20,942 nt of DNA, taken from assembly GCA_017889745.1 (NCBI GenBank), contig JAGGAG010000020.1, positions 1 through 20,942 on the forward strand, in the 5' to 3' direction. The notes beneath the pieces are model-generated. The model was not told the origin of the DNA. It saw only the letters and a list, made by a program, of their open reading frames with translations, and did no database searches. A program made the position numbers and the translations under genes. Source of the DNA: Gemmatimonadota bacterium. Lineage in GTDB: Bacteria; Gemmatimonadota; Gemmatimonadetes; Gemmatimonadales; GWC2-71-9. Shown one piece after another: positions 9,894 through 17,438 of this stretch (positions within the stretch are counted from its first letter, which is position 1; every line of letters starts with the position of its first letter).

Positions 9894-11759
9894 ATGATGG
9901 ACATTCGGGAAGATCCCCAGGACAGCACCGTCCAGGTGGGTTCGCTGCGCATCGAGGGGTGGATCGTACAGGCCAGCTGCATCGACTGTCGCGGGCGGCT
10001 GGTGCACTACGCGGCGTTCGATGCCCTGTTCTGCCCCGAGTGCAACCGCTGGTCGGCGCTGCAGTGCGTCCTGCCCGACTGCTACCTCTGCTCCGTACGG
10101 CCCGAGCGGCCGCTGGTGACGGGATCGAGCGGAGCCACGGCGGCCCGGCGCAACTCCGGCAACTGGTCGCGCCTGATGATGGTGGTGGGGCTGGCACTGG
10201 GCGGCTGCAGCAAGCCGGCCGACACGCCGGCAGTCACTGAGGCCATCATCGAGGGGCTGGGCAACCATCACATGGCCGTCACCGCCACACCCGAGGCGCA
10301 GCGCTACTTCGACCAGGGCCTGCGGCTGGCGTACGCCTTCAACCATCCGGAGGCGGAGCGTTCGTTCCGCGCGGCGGCGACGCTCGATGCGGACTGCGCC
10401 ATGTGCTGGTGGGGCACGGCGCTGGTGCTGGGCCCCAACATCAACCTGCCGATGGATCCGGCAGCGGCGGCACCGGCCTGGGAGGCGTTGTCGAAGGCTC
10501 GCGCCGGCGCCGCGAAGGTGTCCGATCGCGAGCGCGCCTACATCGAGGCGCTCACCGCGCGCTACGCCGACCCGGCGCCCGCCAACCGCGCGCCGCTCGA
10601 CACGGCGTATTCACGGGCCATGGCCCGGGTCGCGCAGCAGTTCCCGTCCGACCTCGACGCGCAGGTGTTGTACGCCGAGTCGCTGATGGACCTGCGGCCC
10701 TGGGACTACTGGAATGCGAAGGGGCAGCCCAACCCCGGCCTCGAGGAGCTCGTGCCGATCCTCGAGCGGACGATCGCTGCCGACTCGATGAACCCCGGCG
10801 CATGCCACTACTACATCCACGCCGTCGAGAAAGTGAATCCGAAGCTGGCGGTGCCCTGTGCCGAGCGGCTCGCGTCGCTCATGCCGGCGGCGGGACACCT
10901 GGTGCACATGCCGGCGCACATCTATGCGCGGGTGGGGCGCTACAACGACGCGGTGGACGCGAACGTGCACGCGGTGCACGCCGACGAGACCTTCATCGCC
11001 GACCGACCGGGGCAGCAGAGCGTGTACGCCGCGATCTACTACCCGCACAACTATCACTTCCTCGCCTTTGCGTCGGCGCTCGCCGGAAGGAGCCAGGAAG
11101 CGATCACCGCAGCCGCTGCCGCGTCGGAGCACATGCCGCTCGAGGTGGCGCACCTGGCGGTGGAGGCGGAGTACATGGTGCCGGCGCGACAGATGTACCT
11201 CGCCACCTACAGGCGCTGGGATGACATCCTGGCGTTGCCGGTACCACCCGACACGCTGCACGCGGCGCGAGGGATGGCGCTCTACGCACGCGGCAGCGCG
11301 CTCGCGGCCAAGGGGCGTGGTGCCGAGGCGGTGGCGACGCTCGACACGGTAGAGGCGCTGGCGAAGGCGGAGCCGGCGGGGATCCGGAAGATGCTGCTGG
11401 ACGTGTCGGCCGCGATGCTGGCGGGGAACATCGCGCAACAGGCCGGCAACTGGGCGAAGGCGGTCGAGGAGTACCAGCGGGCGGTAGCGGCGGAGGACAT
11501 GCTCCCCTACATGGAACCGGCATTCTGGCACTACCCGACGCGCCTGTCGCTCGGGGCGGCGCTGCTCCGGGCGCACCGCGCGAAGGAGGCAGTAGCAGTC
11601 TATCGCGCCGCGCTGGTGCAGTACCCGGAGAACGGCGAGGCGCTCTATGGTCTCGAGCAGAGCCTCAAGGCGAGCGGAGGAAAGGCCGAGGCGGCAGCAC
11701 TCCAGCCCCGGATCGCGGCGGCGTGGAGCAAGGCCGACGTGCCACTCGCCTTGCCCTGA
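9894..11759 (+). CDS. TPR protein with N-terminal Cys-rich (zinc-ribbon-like) domain fused to a lipoprotein-like segment
   Basis: This 621-residue protein has unknown function. ATG 9894 (or 9897) has a very strong Shine-Dalgarno, AGAGGAGG at 9881-9888. The first 74 residues form a small cysteine domain: C29xxC32, C47xxC50, then C58, C63 and C66, a pattern that could bind zinc. In the same frame a lipoprotein signal follows: basic RRNSGNWSR, short hydrophobic MMVVGLALGG, and lipobox cysteine C105 (ALGGC). The rest is a TPR-repeat family with recognisable blocks such as NHHMAVTA, YFDQGLRLAYAFNHPEAERSF, CAMCWWG, LGPNINLPM and HLVHMPAHIYARVGRYNDA. An alternative start GTG 10116 (V75) would give a normal exported lipoprotein. 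Either one fused protein or two products are made; the sequence does not decide. Confidence 0.82.
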   Translation: MMDIREDPQDSTVQVGSLRIEGWIVQASCIDCRGRLVHYAAFDALFCPECNRWSALQCVLPDCYLCSVRPERPLVTGSSGATAARRNSGNWSRLMMVVGLALGGCSKPADTPAVTEAIIEGLGNHHMAVTATPEAQRYFDQGLRLAYAFNHPEAERSFRAAATLDADCAMCWWGTALVLGPNINLPMDPAAAAPAWEALSKARAGAAKVSDRERAYIEALTARYADPAPANRAPLDTAYSRAMARVAQQFPSDLDAQVLYAESLMDLRPWDYWNAKGQPNPGLEELVPILERTIAADSMNPGACHYYIHAVEKVNPKLAVPCAERLASLMPAAGHLVHMPAHIYARVGRYNDAVDANVHAVHADETFIADRPGQQSVYAAIYYPHNYHFLAFASALAGRSQEAITAAAAASEHMPLEVAHLAVEAEYMVPARQMYLATYRRWDDILALPVPPDTLHAARGMALYARGSALAAKGRGAEAVATLDTVEALAKAEPAGIRKMLLDVSAAMLAGNIAQQAGNWAKAVEEYQRAVAAEDMLPYMEPAFWHYPTRLSLGAALLRAHRAKEAVAVYRAALVQYPENGEALYGLEQSLKASGGKAEAAALQPRIAAAWSKADVPLALP

Positions 11760-11771
11760 CCTGGCACACGA

Positions 11772-12881
11772 TCAGCCGGAGAGGCAGCGCTCGAACTCGG
11801 CCCGGTTGATCGCTCCCTCGGTGCAGAGCACCAGCACGCGCGACGACGACCCGAGCTCCAGCCGGTCGCGAAGGCTGCGGAGCCACGGATCGCGCATCAG
11901 CGCGGCGAGCGCCCCGGTGGTGGCGGCCCCCGAGGTACCGGCCTCGAGCGCGGTATCGCCCGGTGCCGCGCGATGGAGCAGGCGCACCCCTTCTTCCGCG
12001 TCGCGATCGTCGATCGCGATCATCGCGTCCACGCCTGCCCTGATCGCCGGCCACGACGACAGGCTCACCTCGGCGCAGTTGAGGCAGGCCATGGTGGTGG
12101 CACCGTCGCCCGTGGCCACGGTGGGCCGCCCATCGGGCGACTCGAGCGAGGTGGTGAGGCAGTCGGCCGACGAGGGCTCGACCCCGACCACGCGGGGCCC
12201 GGCCGGGCGATGCGCGTAGTGAACCACGCCGGCGTGGAGGATCCCGCCCACGCCACCGGGTATGAGGACCACGTCGGGCTGGGGCCAGCCGCTGGCATCG
12301 AGCTGGTCCTCGAGCTCCTGGAACAGCGTGCCGTATCCTTCCACTACCAGCTCAGGGATATCCAGGTACCCGTCGTATCCCACGTCGGAGATGACCTGCC
12401 ATCCGCGCTCGCGACTCTCCGCGTCGCAGCGGTGCACAGCGTCCTCGTAGCTGCCATCGACCAGCATCACCCGGGCGCCTTCGCGCCGGATGTTTTCCAC
12501 CCGCTCCGTTGCCACGTGTGATGGCAGGAAAATCACACATGAAATTCCCTGCAGGCGCGCGGCCCACGCCACCGCGCGGCCATGGTTACCTTCGCTCGCC
12601 GCCGAGACGGTGGCGATGGTGCCGGGTTGGAGTTGCGACAGGCGGTGCAGTGCCCAGGAGGCACCCAGCCCCTTGAACGCGCCGAGCCCGAAGCGCGGGC
12701 CCTCGTACTTCACGTACAGCTCGCTCAAGCCCAGTGCCTGCGCGAGCACGGGGCGGCGGATGAGCGGCGTGGGTTCGTAGCCGGGTAGGGTACGATGAAA
12801 GTCGCGGACGTGAGCGTTCGCCGGCGCCGCGTCTTCGCGCCGGCGGAAGCGGTTGATGACGCAACGCATCGCGCCCGCCAT
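11772..12881 (-). CDS. PLP-dependent lyase, diaminopropionate ammonia-lyase-like
   Basis: This fold-type II PLP enzyme of about 369 residues most resembles 2,3-diaminopropionate ammonia-lyase (DpaL/YgeX), which converts diaminopropionate to pyruvate and ammonia. Numbering here is from the upstream in-frame TTG at 12887; subtract 2 for the chosen ATG 12881. The family opening FHRTLPGYEPTPL (30-42) is present. K72 in RFGLGAFKGLG is the cofactor lysine, SEGNHGR (98-104) holds the substrate loop, and PGGVGG (210-215) binds the PLP phosphate. Where E. coli and Salmonella enzymes have TDGNHGR with catalytic aspartate 120, this protein has glutamate (E99), and the preceding loop is shorter. Substrate choice may therefore differ. 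Start codon choice among TTG 12887, ATG 12881 and ATG 12869 is uncertain. It lies directly behind the hydrolase gene, probably in one operon. Confidence 0.82.
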   Translation of the reverse strand: MAGAMRCVINRFRRREDAAPANAHVRDFHRTLPGYEPTPLIRRPVLAQALGLSELYVKYEGPRFGLGAFKGLGASWALHRLSQLQPGTIATVSAASEGNHGRAVAWAARLQGISCVIFLPSHVATERVENIRREGARVMLVDGSYEDAVHRCDAESRERGWQVISDVGYDGYLDIPELVVEGYGTLFQELEDQLDASGWPQPDVVLIPGGVGGILHAGVVHYAHRPAGPRVVGVEPSSADCLTTSLESPDGRPTVATGDGATTMACLNCAEVSLSSWPAIRAGVDAMIAIDDRDAEEGVRLLHRAAPGDTALEAGTSGAATTGALAALMRDPWLRSLRDRLELGSSSRVLVLCTEGAINRAEFERCLSG

Positions 12882-12890
12882 CGGCAACCG

Positions 12891-13742
12891 CTACTTGAGG
12901 TAGTGCGCGAAGAACTCCGTCGACCGCTTCCACGCGGCTTCGGCGGCGGCGGCATTGTAGTTCCTGCCCGACGGGTTGGCGAAGCCGTGACCGGCGTCGA
13001 AGAACTCCACCGTCTCGGTCTTCCCCAGCCTGTCGAGCACGGCGGCCATCGCATTGACGCTGTCGGCGGGAATGCCGCCGTCCTGGCTGCCGAAGAGACC
13101 GAGCAGCGGCGCCTGCAGCTCCTGCAGCTGGGCGGGGTCGGTGACCGGCCGCCCGTAGTACATGACCACCGCCTGGACCTTCGATCCGCCCACGAGTCCC
13201 GCCTGCAGGCTCCAGTGCCCGCCGAAGCACCAGCCGATGCTGCCGACCTTCTTCGCGCCCTGCGCGCGGAGGTAGTCGATCGCGGCGGCCAGGTTGGCCC
13301 GGCTTCCGGCCACGTCGCCACTCACGGCCCGCATGAGCGCGGTGGCGCTGTCGGGCGTCGACGCCACGTTGCCGCGATACAGATCCACCGCGAGCGCGAC
13401 ATATCCCTCGCCCGCGAGTCGCTGCGTGCCGGCGCGGATGTTGTCGTTGAGTCCCCACCACTCGTGGACCACCACCAGCGCGGGCGCATCCTTCTTCGCG
13501 CCCTTCGGCCGCGAACGGAAGCCCTGCACCGGCCGGCCCTCGACGGTCCAGTACGTCACCGTGTCCGACACGACATCGGCCCGTGGCGCCCGCGCGACGC
13601 CGCTTGGCACCGGGGCATCATGCTGATGCAGCGCGTGCATGCGGGCGGCATCGTCCGTCACGGCAACCTGCTGAGCTGCCACCTGGTTCGTGGCAACGAC
13701 GACCAGCAGGGTGCCCAGGGTCATGGGAAGGGAACGGCTCAT
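12891..13742 (-). CDS. Exported dienelactone hydrolase family protein
   Basis: This is a 283-residue alpha/beta hydrolase with an N-terminal signal peptide (about 1-24, cut near VAAQ/Q), so it should act in the periplasm. Cytoplasmic dienelactone hydrolases of aromatic degradation usually lack such a signal. The catalytic triad is intact: C172 in GWCFGG, D221 in GSQDGGIP and H252 in AGHGF. The conserved substrate-site block VVHEWWGLND includes E94. ATG 13742 was chosen because the signal peptide starts there and GGAG stands about 7 nt upstream; the longer reading to 13889 runs into the upstream gene. It sits 43 nt behind the PQQ-type dehydrogenase gene and 9 nt before the PLP enzyme start. 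The true ester or lactone substrate is unknown. Confidence 0.9.
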   Translation of the reverse strand: MSRSLPMTLGTLLVVVATNQVAAQQVAVTDDAARMHALHQHDAPVPSGVARAPRADVVSDTVTYWTVEGRPVQGFRSRPKGAKKDAPALVVVHEWWGLNDNIRAGTQRLAGEGYVALAVDLYRGNVASTPDSATALMRAVSGDVAGSRANLAAAIDYLRAQGAKKVGSIGWCFGGHWSLQAGLVGGSKVQAVVMYYGRPVTDPAQLQELQAPLLGLFGSQDGGIPADSVNAMAAVLDRLGKTETVEFFDAGHGFANPSGRNYNAAAAEAAWKRSTEFFAHYLK

Positions 13743-13785
13743 CGCGGACTCCGGCGCAGATGTCGAATACGTGCGAGTGAGGACG

Positions 13786-15555
13786 TCACTCGGGGAGGCC
13801 AAACGCCACCACCATGTCACCCTGCTTGAATCCGAAGAGGGCATTGCCGCCCGCAGCCACCGCGACGAACTGTTTCCCGCCGATGGCATACGTGACGGGC
13901 GGTGCGTTCACCCCCGCATCGCACTGATACGTCCAGAGCGGGCGGCCGGTTGCACCATCGAAGGCGCCGAACACTCCTTTGCCGGCGCCGGAGAACACCA
14001 GGCCACCTGCGGTGGCGAGCACGCCGCCGATCAGTGGCTCTTCCGTCTTCACCTGCCACTTGAGCCTTCCGCTGTTCGCCAGGTCGAGTGCGGTCAGCGT
14101 GCCCCACGCCTCGTCGGTGTTCTGGGTGCTGGCGTACTGGGTCACGCTGCTGTCCGGCCCCCTCACCTCGTGCGCGATGTAGCGCGTGGGAAGGTGCAGC
14201 GCGCCCACGAAGAACAGGTGCTGACGAGGGTCGTACGCCGAAGGTGACCAGTTGGCTCCTCCGGCGATACCGGGCGCGATCACCACCCCCTCGCCCGGCA
14301 GCGGCGGGGTGAAGAGGTTGCGCTGGGGCACGAACGCGTCGGACTTGAAGAGCAGCGCGCCGTCGCGGCGGTCGTGAACGAACACCCATCCGGTCTTGCT
14401 CGCCTGGGCCACGGCAGGGATGCGCTTCCCCTCCCGCATCACGTCGAGCAGCACGGGCGAGCTCGCCACGTCGTAGCCCCAGCGGTCGTGCGGAACCTGC
14501 TGGTAGTGCCACACCATCTTCCCGGTGCGGAGATCCAGAGCCACGAGCGATGACGTGTAGAGGTTGTCGCCGGGGCGGGAGGCATCGGCCATCTGGGGCG
14601 ACGGGTTGCCGGTACCGAAGATGAGCAGGTGGCGGACCGCGTCGATGACCGGTGACGAATAGATGGACCCGCCACCGTACCTCCACGCGTCGGCATAGGC
14701 CGCCGAGTCGGCGTGCTCGCGGGCGATATCCCGCTGCATCGCCACACCGTCGGGCGTGCTGCTGCGGAAGGTGCCCTCCCAGCCCGGCCCGGTGACGTTG
14801 AACTTCCAGAGCGGCCTGCCGGTCTTCGCGTCGAACGCCGCCATCAGCCCGGGGCGGCCATACTGTCCGCTCAGCCCCACCACCGCCAGGCCCTTGTCCG
14901 GATGCAGGCCGTACCCAACGCCGGCGATGCCGACGAAGACCTTGCCGTCGTACACGATCGGTGCGGCGCTGATGCCGACGCCGGTGGACCCGGTCTTCCC
15001 CACCTGCGACAGCGAGTCGTCGCTGCGCAGCTGGCTCGTGGCTTCGGTGCTGCCCTCATACTCCGCGACGACGATATCCCAGACCTTGGTGCCGGTCCTG
15101 GCGTCGAGCGCAACCAGGCGGCCATCGACCGTCCCGACGTAGACCCTGCCATTCGACACCGCCACACCGCGATTGGCGGGTCCGCAGCAGAGCTTGCTGG
15201 CGCGCGACTCGTGCTTGTAGCGCCACAGCTCGCGGCCGGTCGCGGCGTTGAGCGCGGCCACGCCGCTGAACGGCAGCGACACGTACATCACGCCGTCCGT
15301 CACGATCGGCGTCGCCTGGAAGGTCGCGGTGACGCCGCTGTGCCAGGTCCATTTCGGCAGCAGGCGGCTCACGGTGGTGGTGTTGATGGCAGTGAGGGGC
15401 GAGTAGCGCTGGCCGCCCAGGTCGTAGCCGTGCAGCGGCCAGGCACCGGCCGACTGGGCCGGCGCCCGCGCCGGCAATACCGCGGCGAGCAGAAGTGCAC
15501 CCGGGAGCAGCCCGCGCCGCAGCCATCGCCCGGGGAAAATCGGGGGGGTACTCAT
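13786..15555 (-). CDS. Secreted PQQ-type quinoprotein dehydrogenase (beta-propeller)
   Basis: This 589-residue protein is an eight-bladed propeller of the quinoprotein alcohol/methanol dehydrogenase kind, expected to oxidise a substrate in the periplasm. A signal peptide covers about residues 1-34. The adjacent cysteines C123-C124 (KLCCGPANRG) match the disulfide ring that sits on PQQ. The blocks FGTGNPSP (313-320), RPGDNLYTSSLVALD (327-341, probable catalytic D341), VPHDRWGYD (354-362) and GGANWSPSAYDP are typical. However, the positions of two family metal ligands look changed: the glutamate region reads GVGYG (212-216) and the asparagine region reads GGGSIYSSP (294-302). No cytochrome domain is attached. 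It likely leads a minus-strand operon with the hydrolase and PLP enzyme. The substrate is unknown, and PQQ itself is inferred. Confidence 0.88.
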   Translation of the reverse strand: MSTPPIFPGRWLRRGLLPGALLLAAVLPARAPAQSAGAWPLHGYDLGGQRYSPLTAINTTTVSRLLPKWTWHSGVTATFQATPIVTDGVMYVSLPFSGVAALNAATGRELWRYKHESRASKLCCGPANRGVAVSNGRVYVGTVDGRLVALDARTGTKVWDIVVAEYEGSTEATSQLRSDDSLSQVGKTGSTGVGISAAPIVYDGKVFVGIAGVGYGLHPDKGLAVVGLSGQYGRPGLMAAFDAKTGRPLWKFNVTGPGWEGTFRSSTPDGVAMQRDIAREHADSAAYADAWRYGGGSIYSSPVIDAVRHLLIFGTGNPSPQMADASRPGDNLYTSSLVALDLRTGKMVWHYQQVPHDRWGYDVASSPVLLDVMREGKRIPAVAQASKTGWVFVHDRRDGALLFKSDAFVPQRNLFTPPLPGEGVVIAPGIAGGANWSPSAYDPRQHLFFVGALHLPTRYIAHEVRGPDSSVTQYASTQNTDEAWGTLTALDLANSGRLKWQVKTEEPLIGGVLATAGGLVFSGAGKGVFGAFDGATGRPLWTYQCDAGVNAPPVTYAIGGKQFVAVAAGGNALFGFKQGDMVVAFGLPE

Positions 15556-15642
15556 TCCCGGAACCTAGCAAGGGGTGCGCTGACGCGGGCAATGACGGTT
15601 CCCGCCGGGCTCCTGCGCAACGCAGTATGACCGTCCGGCCGT

Positions 15643-15671
15643 TTGCGAGCCCGGGCGCCCGACCGTATATC
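15643..15671 (+). promoter_or_regulatory. Putative promoter for the tandem secreted-paralog pair
   Basis: TTGCGA (15643-15648) and TATATC (15666-15671) are separated by 17 nt, a fair housekeeping-type promoter ending 73 nt before ATG 15745. The spacer contains the palindrome GCCCGGGC (15649-15656). The leader that follows can fold: gcttg (15681-15685) with caagc (15706-15710), enclosing ccgt/acgg. Apart from this, the 189-nt gap 15556-15744 shows nothing further that I can name, and no clear promoter for the divergent dehydrogenase gene. Prediction only. Confidence 0.4.
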
Positions 15672-15744
15672 CGTTGATTCGCTTGTCCGTTTGGACGGCA
15701 CGTTCCAAGCACCCAGGAGAAACCAGGAAGGAAGGGAACCGACA

Positions 15745-16569
15745 ATGAAGACCACCCTTCACCTCAGGGCGTGTGGCACGCTGCTGTGCACACTCATCGC
15801 CGGCAACGTCGGGGCTCAGCAGTTGCCGGACATTGTCGGCATCCGCCCGGGGATGCCGGCGCGGGAAGCCTTCGCGGCCCTGCAGGCCAAGTATCCCAAG
15901 GTCCCGCTCCAGACGTTGGCGCTCCAGCTGCCCACCATCCAGAAGCCCATCCTCATCGACTTTGCGGTGGGTTTTTCACCGGTGCAGTCCGTGGAAGAGC
16001 GCATCGCCGTGCGCGTGACGCCGCCGCCCGAGAAGCAGGTTGTCTGGGAAGTGCAGCGCTTCGTCGGCAAGCAGAAGATCAATCGCGCGAATGTGCTTGC
16101 CAGCCTGCGGGAAAAGTACGGCAAGGAGGCGGCGGGATTCACCAACGGCACGCAGGTCAAGGATATCGACAAGGATGCCGCCGACATATGGTGGATCTTC
16201 GACGAGCAGGGGCACCCGGCAAAGTTCGCCGACAGCTACAACACCGCGTACTCCTGCCAGGTGAAGTTCAGCAAGGACTCCCCCGGCTTGACCTTCAACG
16301 CCGAAGGGGGCGGGGCGTGGTTTGGGGAGAGCAACATCATACCAATGGAAAAGGATCTGCAGGATTCCGGGTGGTGCAACACCTCGATGATTGCGGTGAT
16401 TGCGTACATCGGGGGCGAGGAAATTGTCACCGCCTTTGGTGTCCAGGTCATCGACATGCCGTTGGCGGTCCGCTCCGCGCGCGCCGAAGTGAACTGGCTC
16501 AAGGATCTCGCCAGCAAGCAGCAGCAGCAGCAGATCGAGGAATCCAAGCAGGCCAAGCCGAAGCTGTGA
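15745..16569 (+). CDS. Secreted protein of unknown function, tandem paralog 1
   Basis: I do not recognise this 274-residue protein. It has a signal peptide, probably cut at VGA/QQ (24/25), so it is periplasmic or outer-surface. The mature start LPDIVGIRPGM (27-37) recurs in the next gene, as do VVWxV (99-103), LREKYGKE (121-128), FDEQG (152-156), two cysteines 40 residues apart (C171, C211) and the C-terminal KPKL. The two cysteines may form a disulfide. Near the C-terminus five glutamines from (CAG)5 at 16519-16533 precede a charged tail. ATG 15745 follows a purine-rich GGAAGGGAA ribosome-binding region by about 6-7 nt. The next gene starts 28 nt later, so they are likely co-transcribed. No enzyme motif is visible; the regular alpha/beta pattern suggests a binding or structural role. 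Confidence 0.85.
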   Translation: MKTTLHLRACGTLLCTLIAGNVGAQQLPDIVGIRPGMPAREAFAALQAKYPKVPLQTLALQLPTIQKPILIDFAVGFSPVQSVEERIAVRVTPPPEKQVVWEVQRFVGKQKINRANVLASLREKYGKEAAGFTNGTQVKDIDKDAADIWWIFDEQGHPAKFADSYNTAYSCQVKFSKDSPGLTFNAEGGGAWFGESNIIPMEKDLQDSGWCNTSMIAVIAYIGGEEIVTAFGVQVIDMPLAVRSARAEVNWLKDLASKQQQQQIEESKQAKPKL

Positions 16570-16597
16570 TCCCGGCTGCAGCGAAGGGAGCGAAATC

Positions 16598-17410
16598 ATG
16601 ACCCGTGCATCCCCCGGAATGACGACCCTGATCCTGGCCATCTCCTGCGGCTGGCTGGCCGCGGTACCGGCAGCGGCGCAAGGAATGCCGGACATCGTAG
16701 GCCTCAAGCCCGGTATGACGCTCCAGGAAGCCTTCGACCGGCTCAAGGCCCACAACCGGATTGCGAAGGTGGAGGTCGGGCGCATGCTGTATCCCGATCT
16801 CGGTCCAGAACCGATCCCCTACGCCGTGGTGCTCGGGCAGGAGGGGGACCTTTCCGCGGATCTCATCGAAGCGGACGTGACCCTGCCTCCCGGGAAGCCG
16901 GTCGTCTGGCGCGTCGTGCGGACGCTTCGCTTCCCGCAGGGCCAGGAGCAGCCGATCACGAACCTCATGGCCGCATTGCGTGAGAAGTACGGGCCGGAAT
17001 CGTTCGTGGTGAAGAGCAACATTCCGACCCCGAACTGGTTCTTCGACGAAAAAGGCAAGGTCGTCGCCGATACCGGTGGGCTGTCGTTCTCCACCTGCGC
17101 GATGGGAGGCATCCCGCCCATCAATGCCGGGATCCTGAACGGCGGGGTGGCCCCGCTCCAGATCAACCTCATTCAACCTCTGCGGCAGACAGGCACGAAC
17201 ATGGATCTATGCCGCGCGCTCGTGACGGTGCGCGCGGTCATCCAGCCCGGCACTGATCCGAGACTGGCCATTGTCATGAGCGTCTCGATTACCGACGGTC
17301 CACTGGAGGCGCGCGCACGGGAAGCCACCGTGGACTTCCTCGCCCATGCCGCCGCGGCACGGAAACAGGCACTCGAGAGCGCCGCTCCACCGCCGAAACC
17401 GAAGCTGTGA
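16598..17410 (+). CDS. Secreted protein of unknown function, tandem paralog 2
   Basis: This 270-residue protein is a diverged copy of the preceding one; both appear exported. The signal peptide is likely cut at AAA/QG (27/28). The shared order of motifs is MPDIVGLKPGM (30-40), VVWRVVR (102-108), LREKYGPE (127-134), WFFDEKG (147-153), C167, C205, and the last residues PKPKL. The copies differ in the stretch after the first motif and between the cysteines, and this copy lacks the polyglutamine tract. ATG 16598 has AAGGGAG about 8 nt upstream. The gene ends 28 nt from the convergent VirJ-like gene; that gap holds the 10-bp palindrome CGGGATCCCG (17411-17420) but no clear terminator. I cannot assign a function. 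Retention of both copies suggests they act as partners or on different ligands. Confidence 0.85.
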   Translation: MTRASPGMTTLILAISCGWLAAVPAAAQGMPDIVGLKPGMTLQEAFDRLKAHNRIAKVEVGRMLYPDLGPEPIPYAVVLGQEGDLSADLIEADVTLPPGKPVVWRVVRTLRFPQGQEQPITNLMAALREKYGPESFVVKSNIPTPNWFFDEKGKVVADTGGLSFSTCAMGGIPPINAGILNGGVAPLQINLIQPLRQTGTNMDLCRALVTVRAVIQPGTDPRLAIVMSVSITDGPLEARAREATVDFLAHAAAARKQALESAAPPPKPKL

Positions 17411-17438
17411 CGGGATCCCGGTTCCGACGGGTGGGGCA

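Noticed and set aside
12516..12538. GTGTGAT-N9-ATCACAC inverted repeat resembling a CRP site
   Set aside because: The half-site spacing is 11 rather than the 6 of a CRP box, and it lies deep inside the PLP enzyme coding region.
15774..15789. TGGCAC followed by TGTGC, as a sigma-54 promoter for the local NtrC-type regulator
   Set aside because: The -12 element does not match TTGC at the right spacing, and the site lies inside the signal peptide coding sequence.
16519..16533. (CAG)5 trinucleotide repeat
   Set aside because: It is only five in-frame glutamine codons near the C-terminus of a secreted protein; too short to treat as a repeat element by itself.
17411..17420. CGGGATCCCG palindrome as terminator between the convergent genes
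   Set aside because: The 10-bp palindrome has no loop and no T-tract on either side, so it cannot act as a normal intrinsic terminator.
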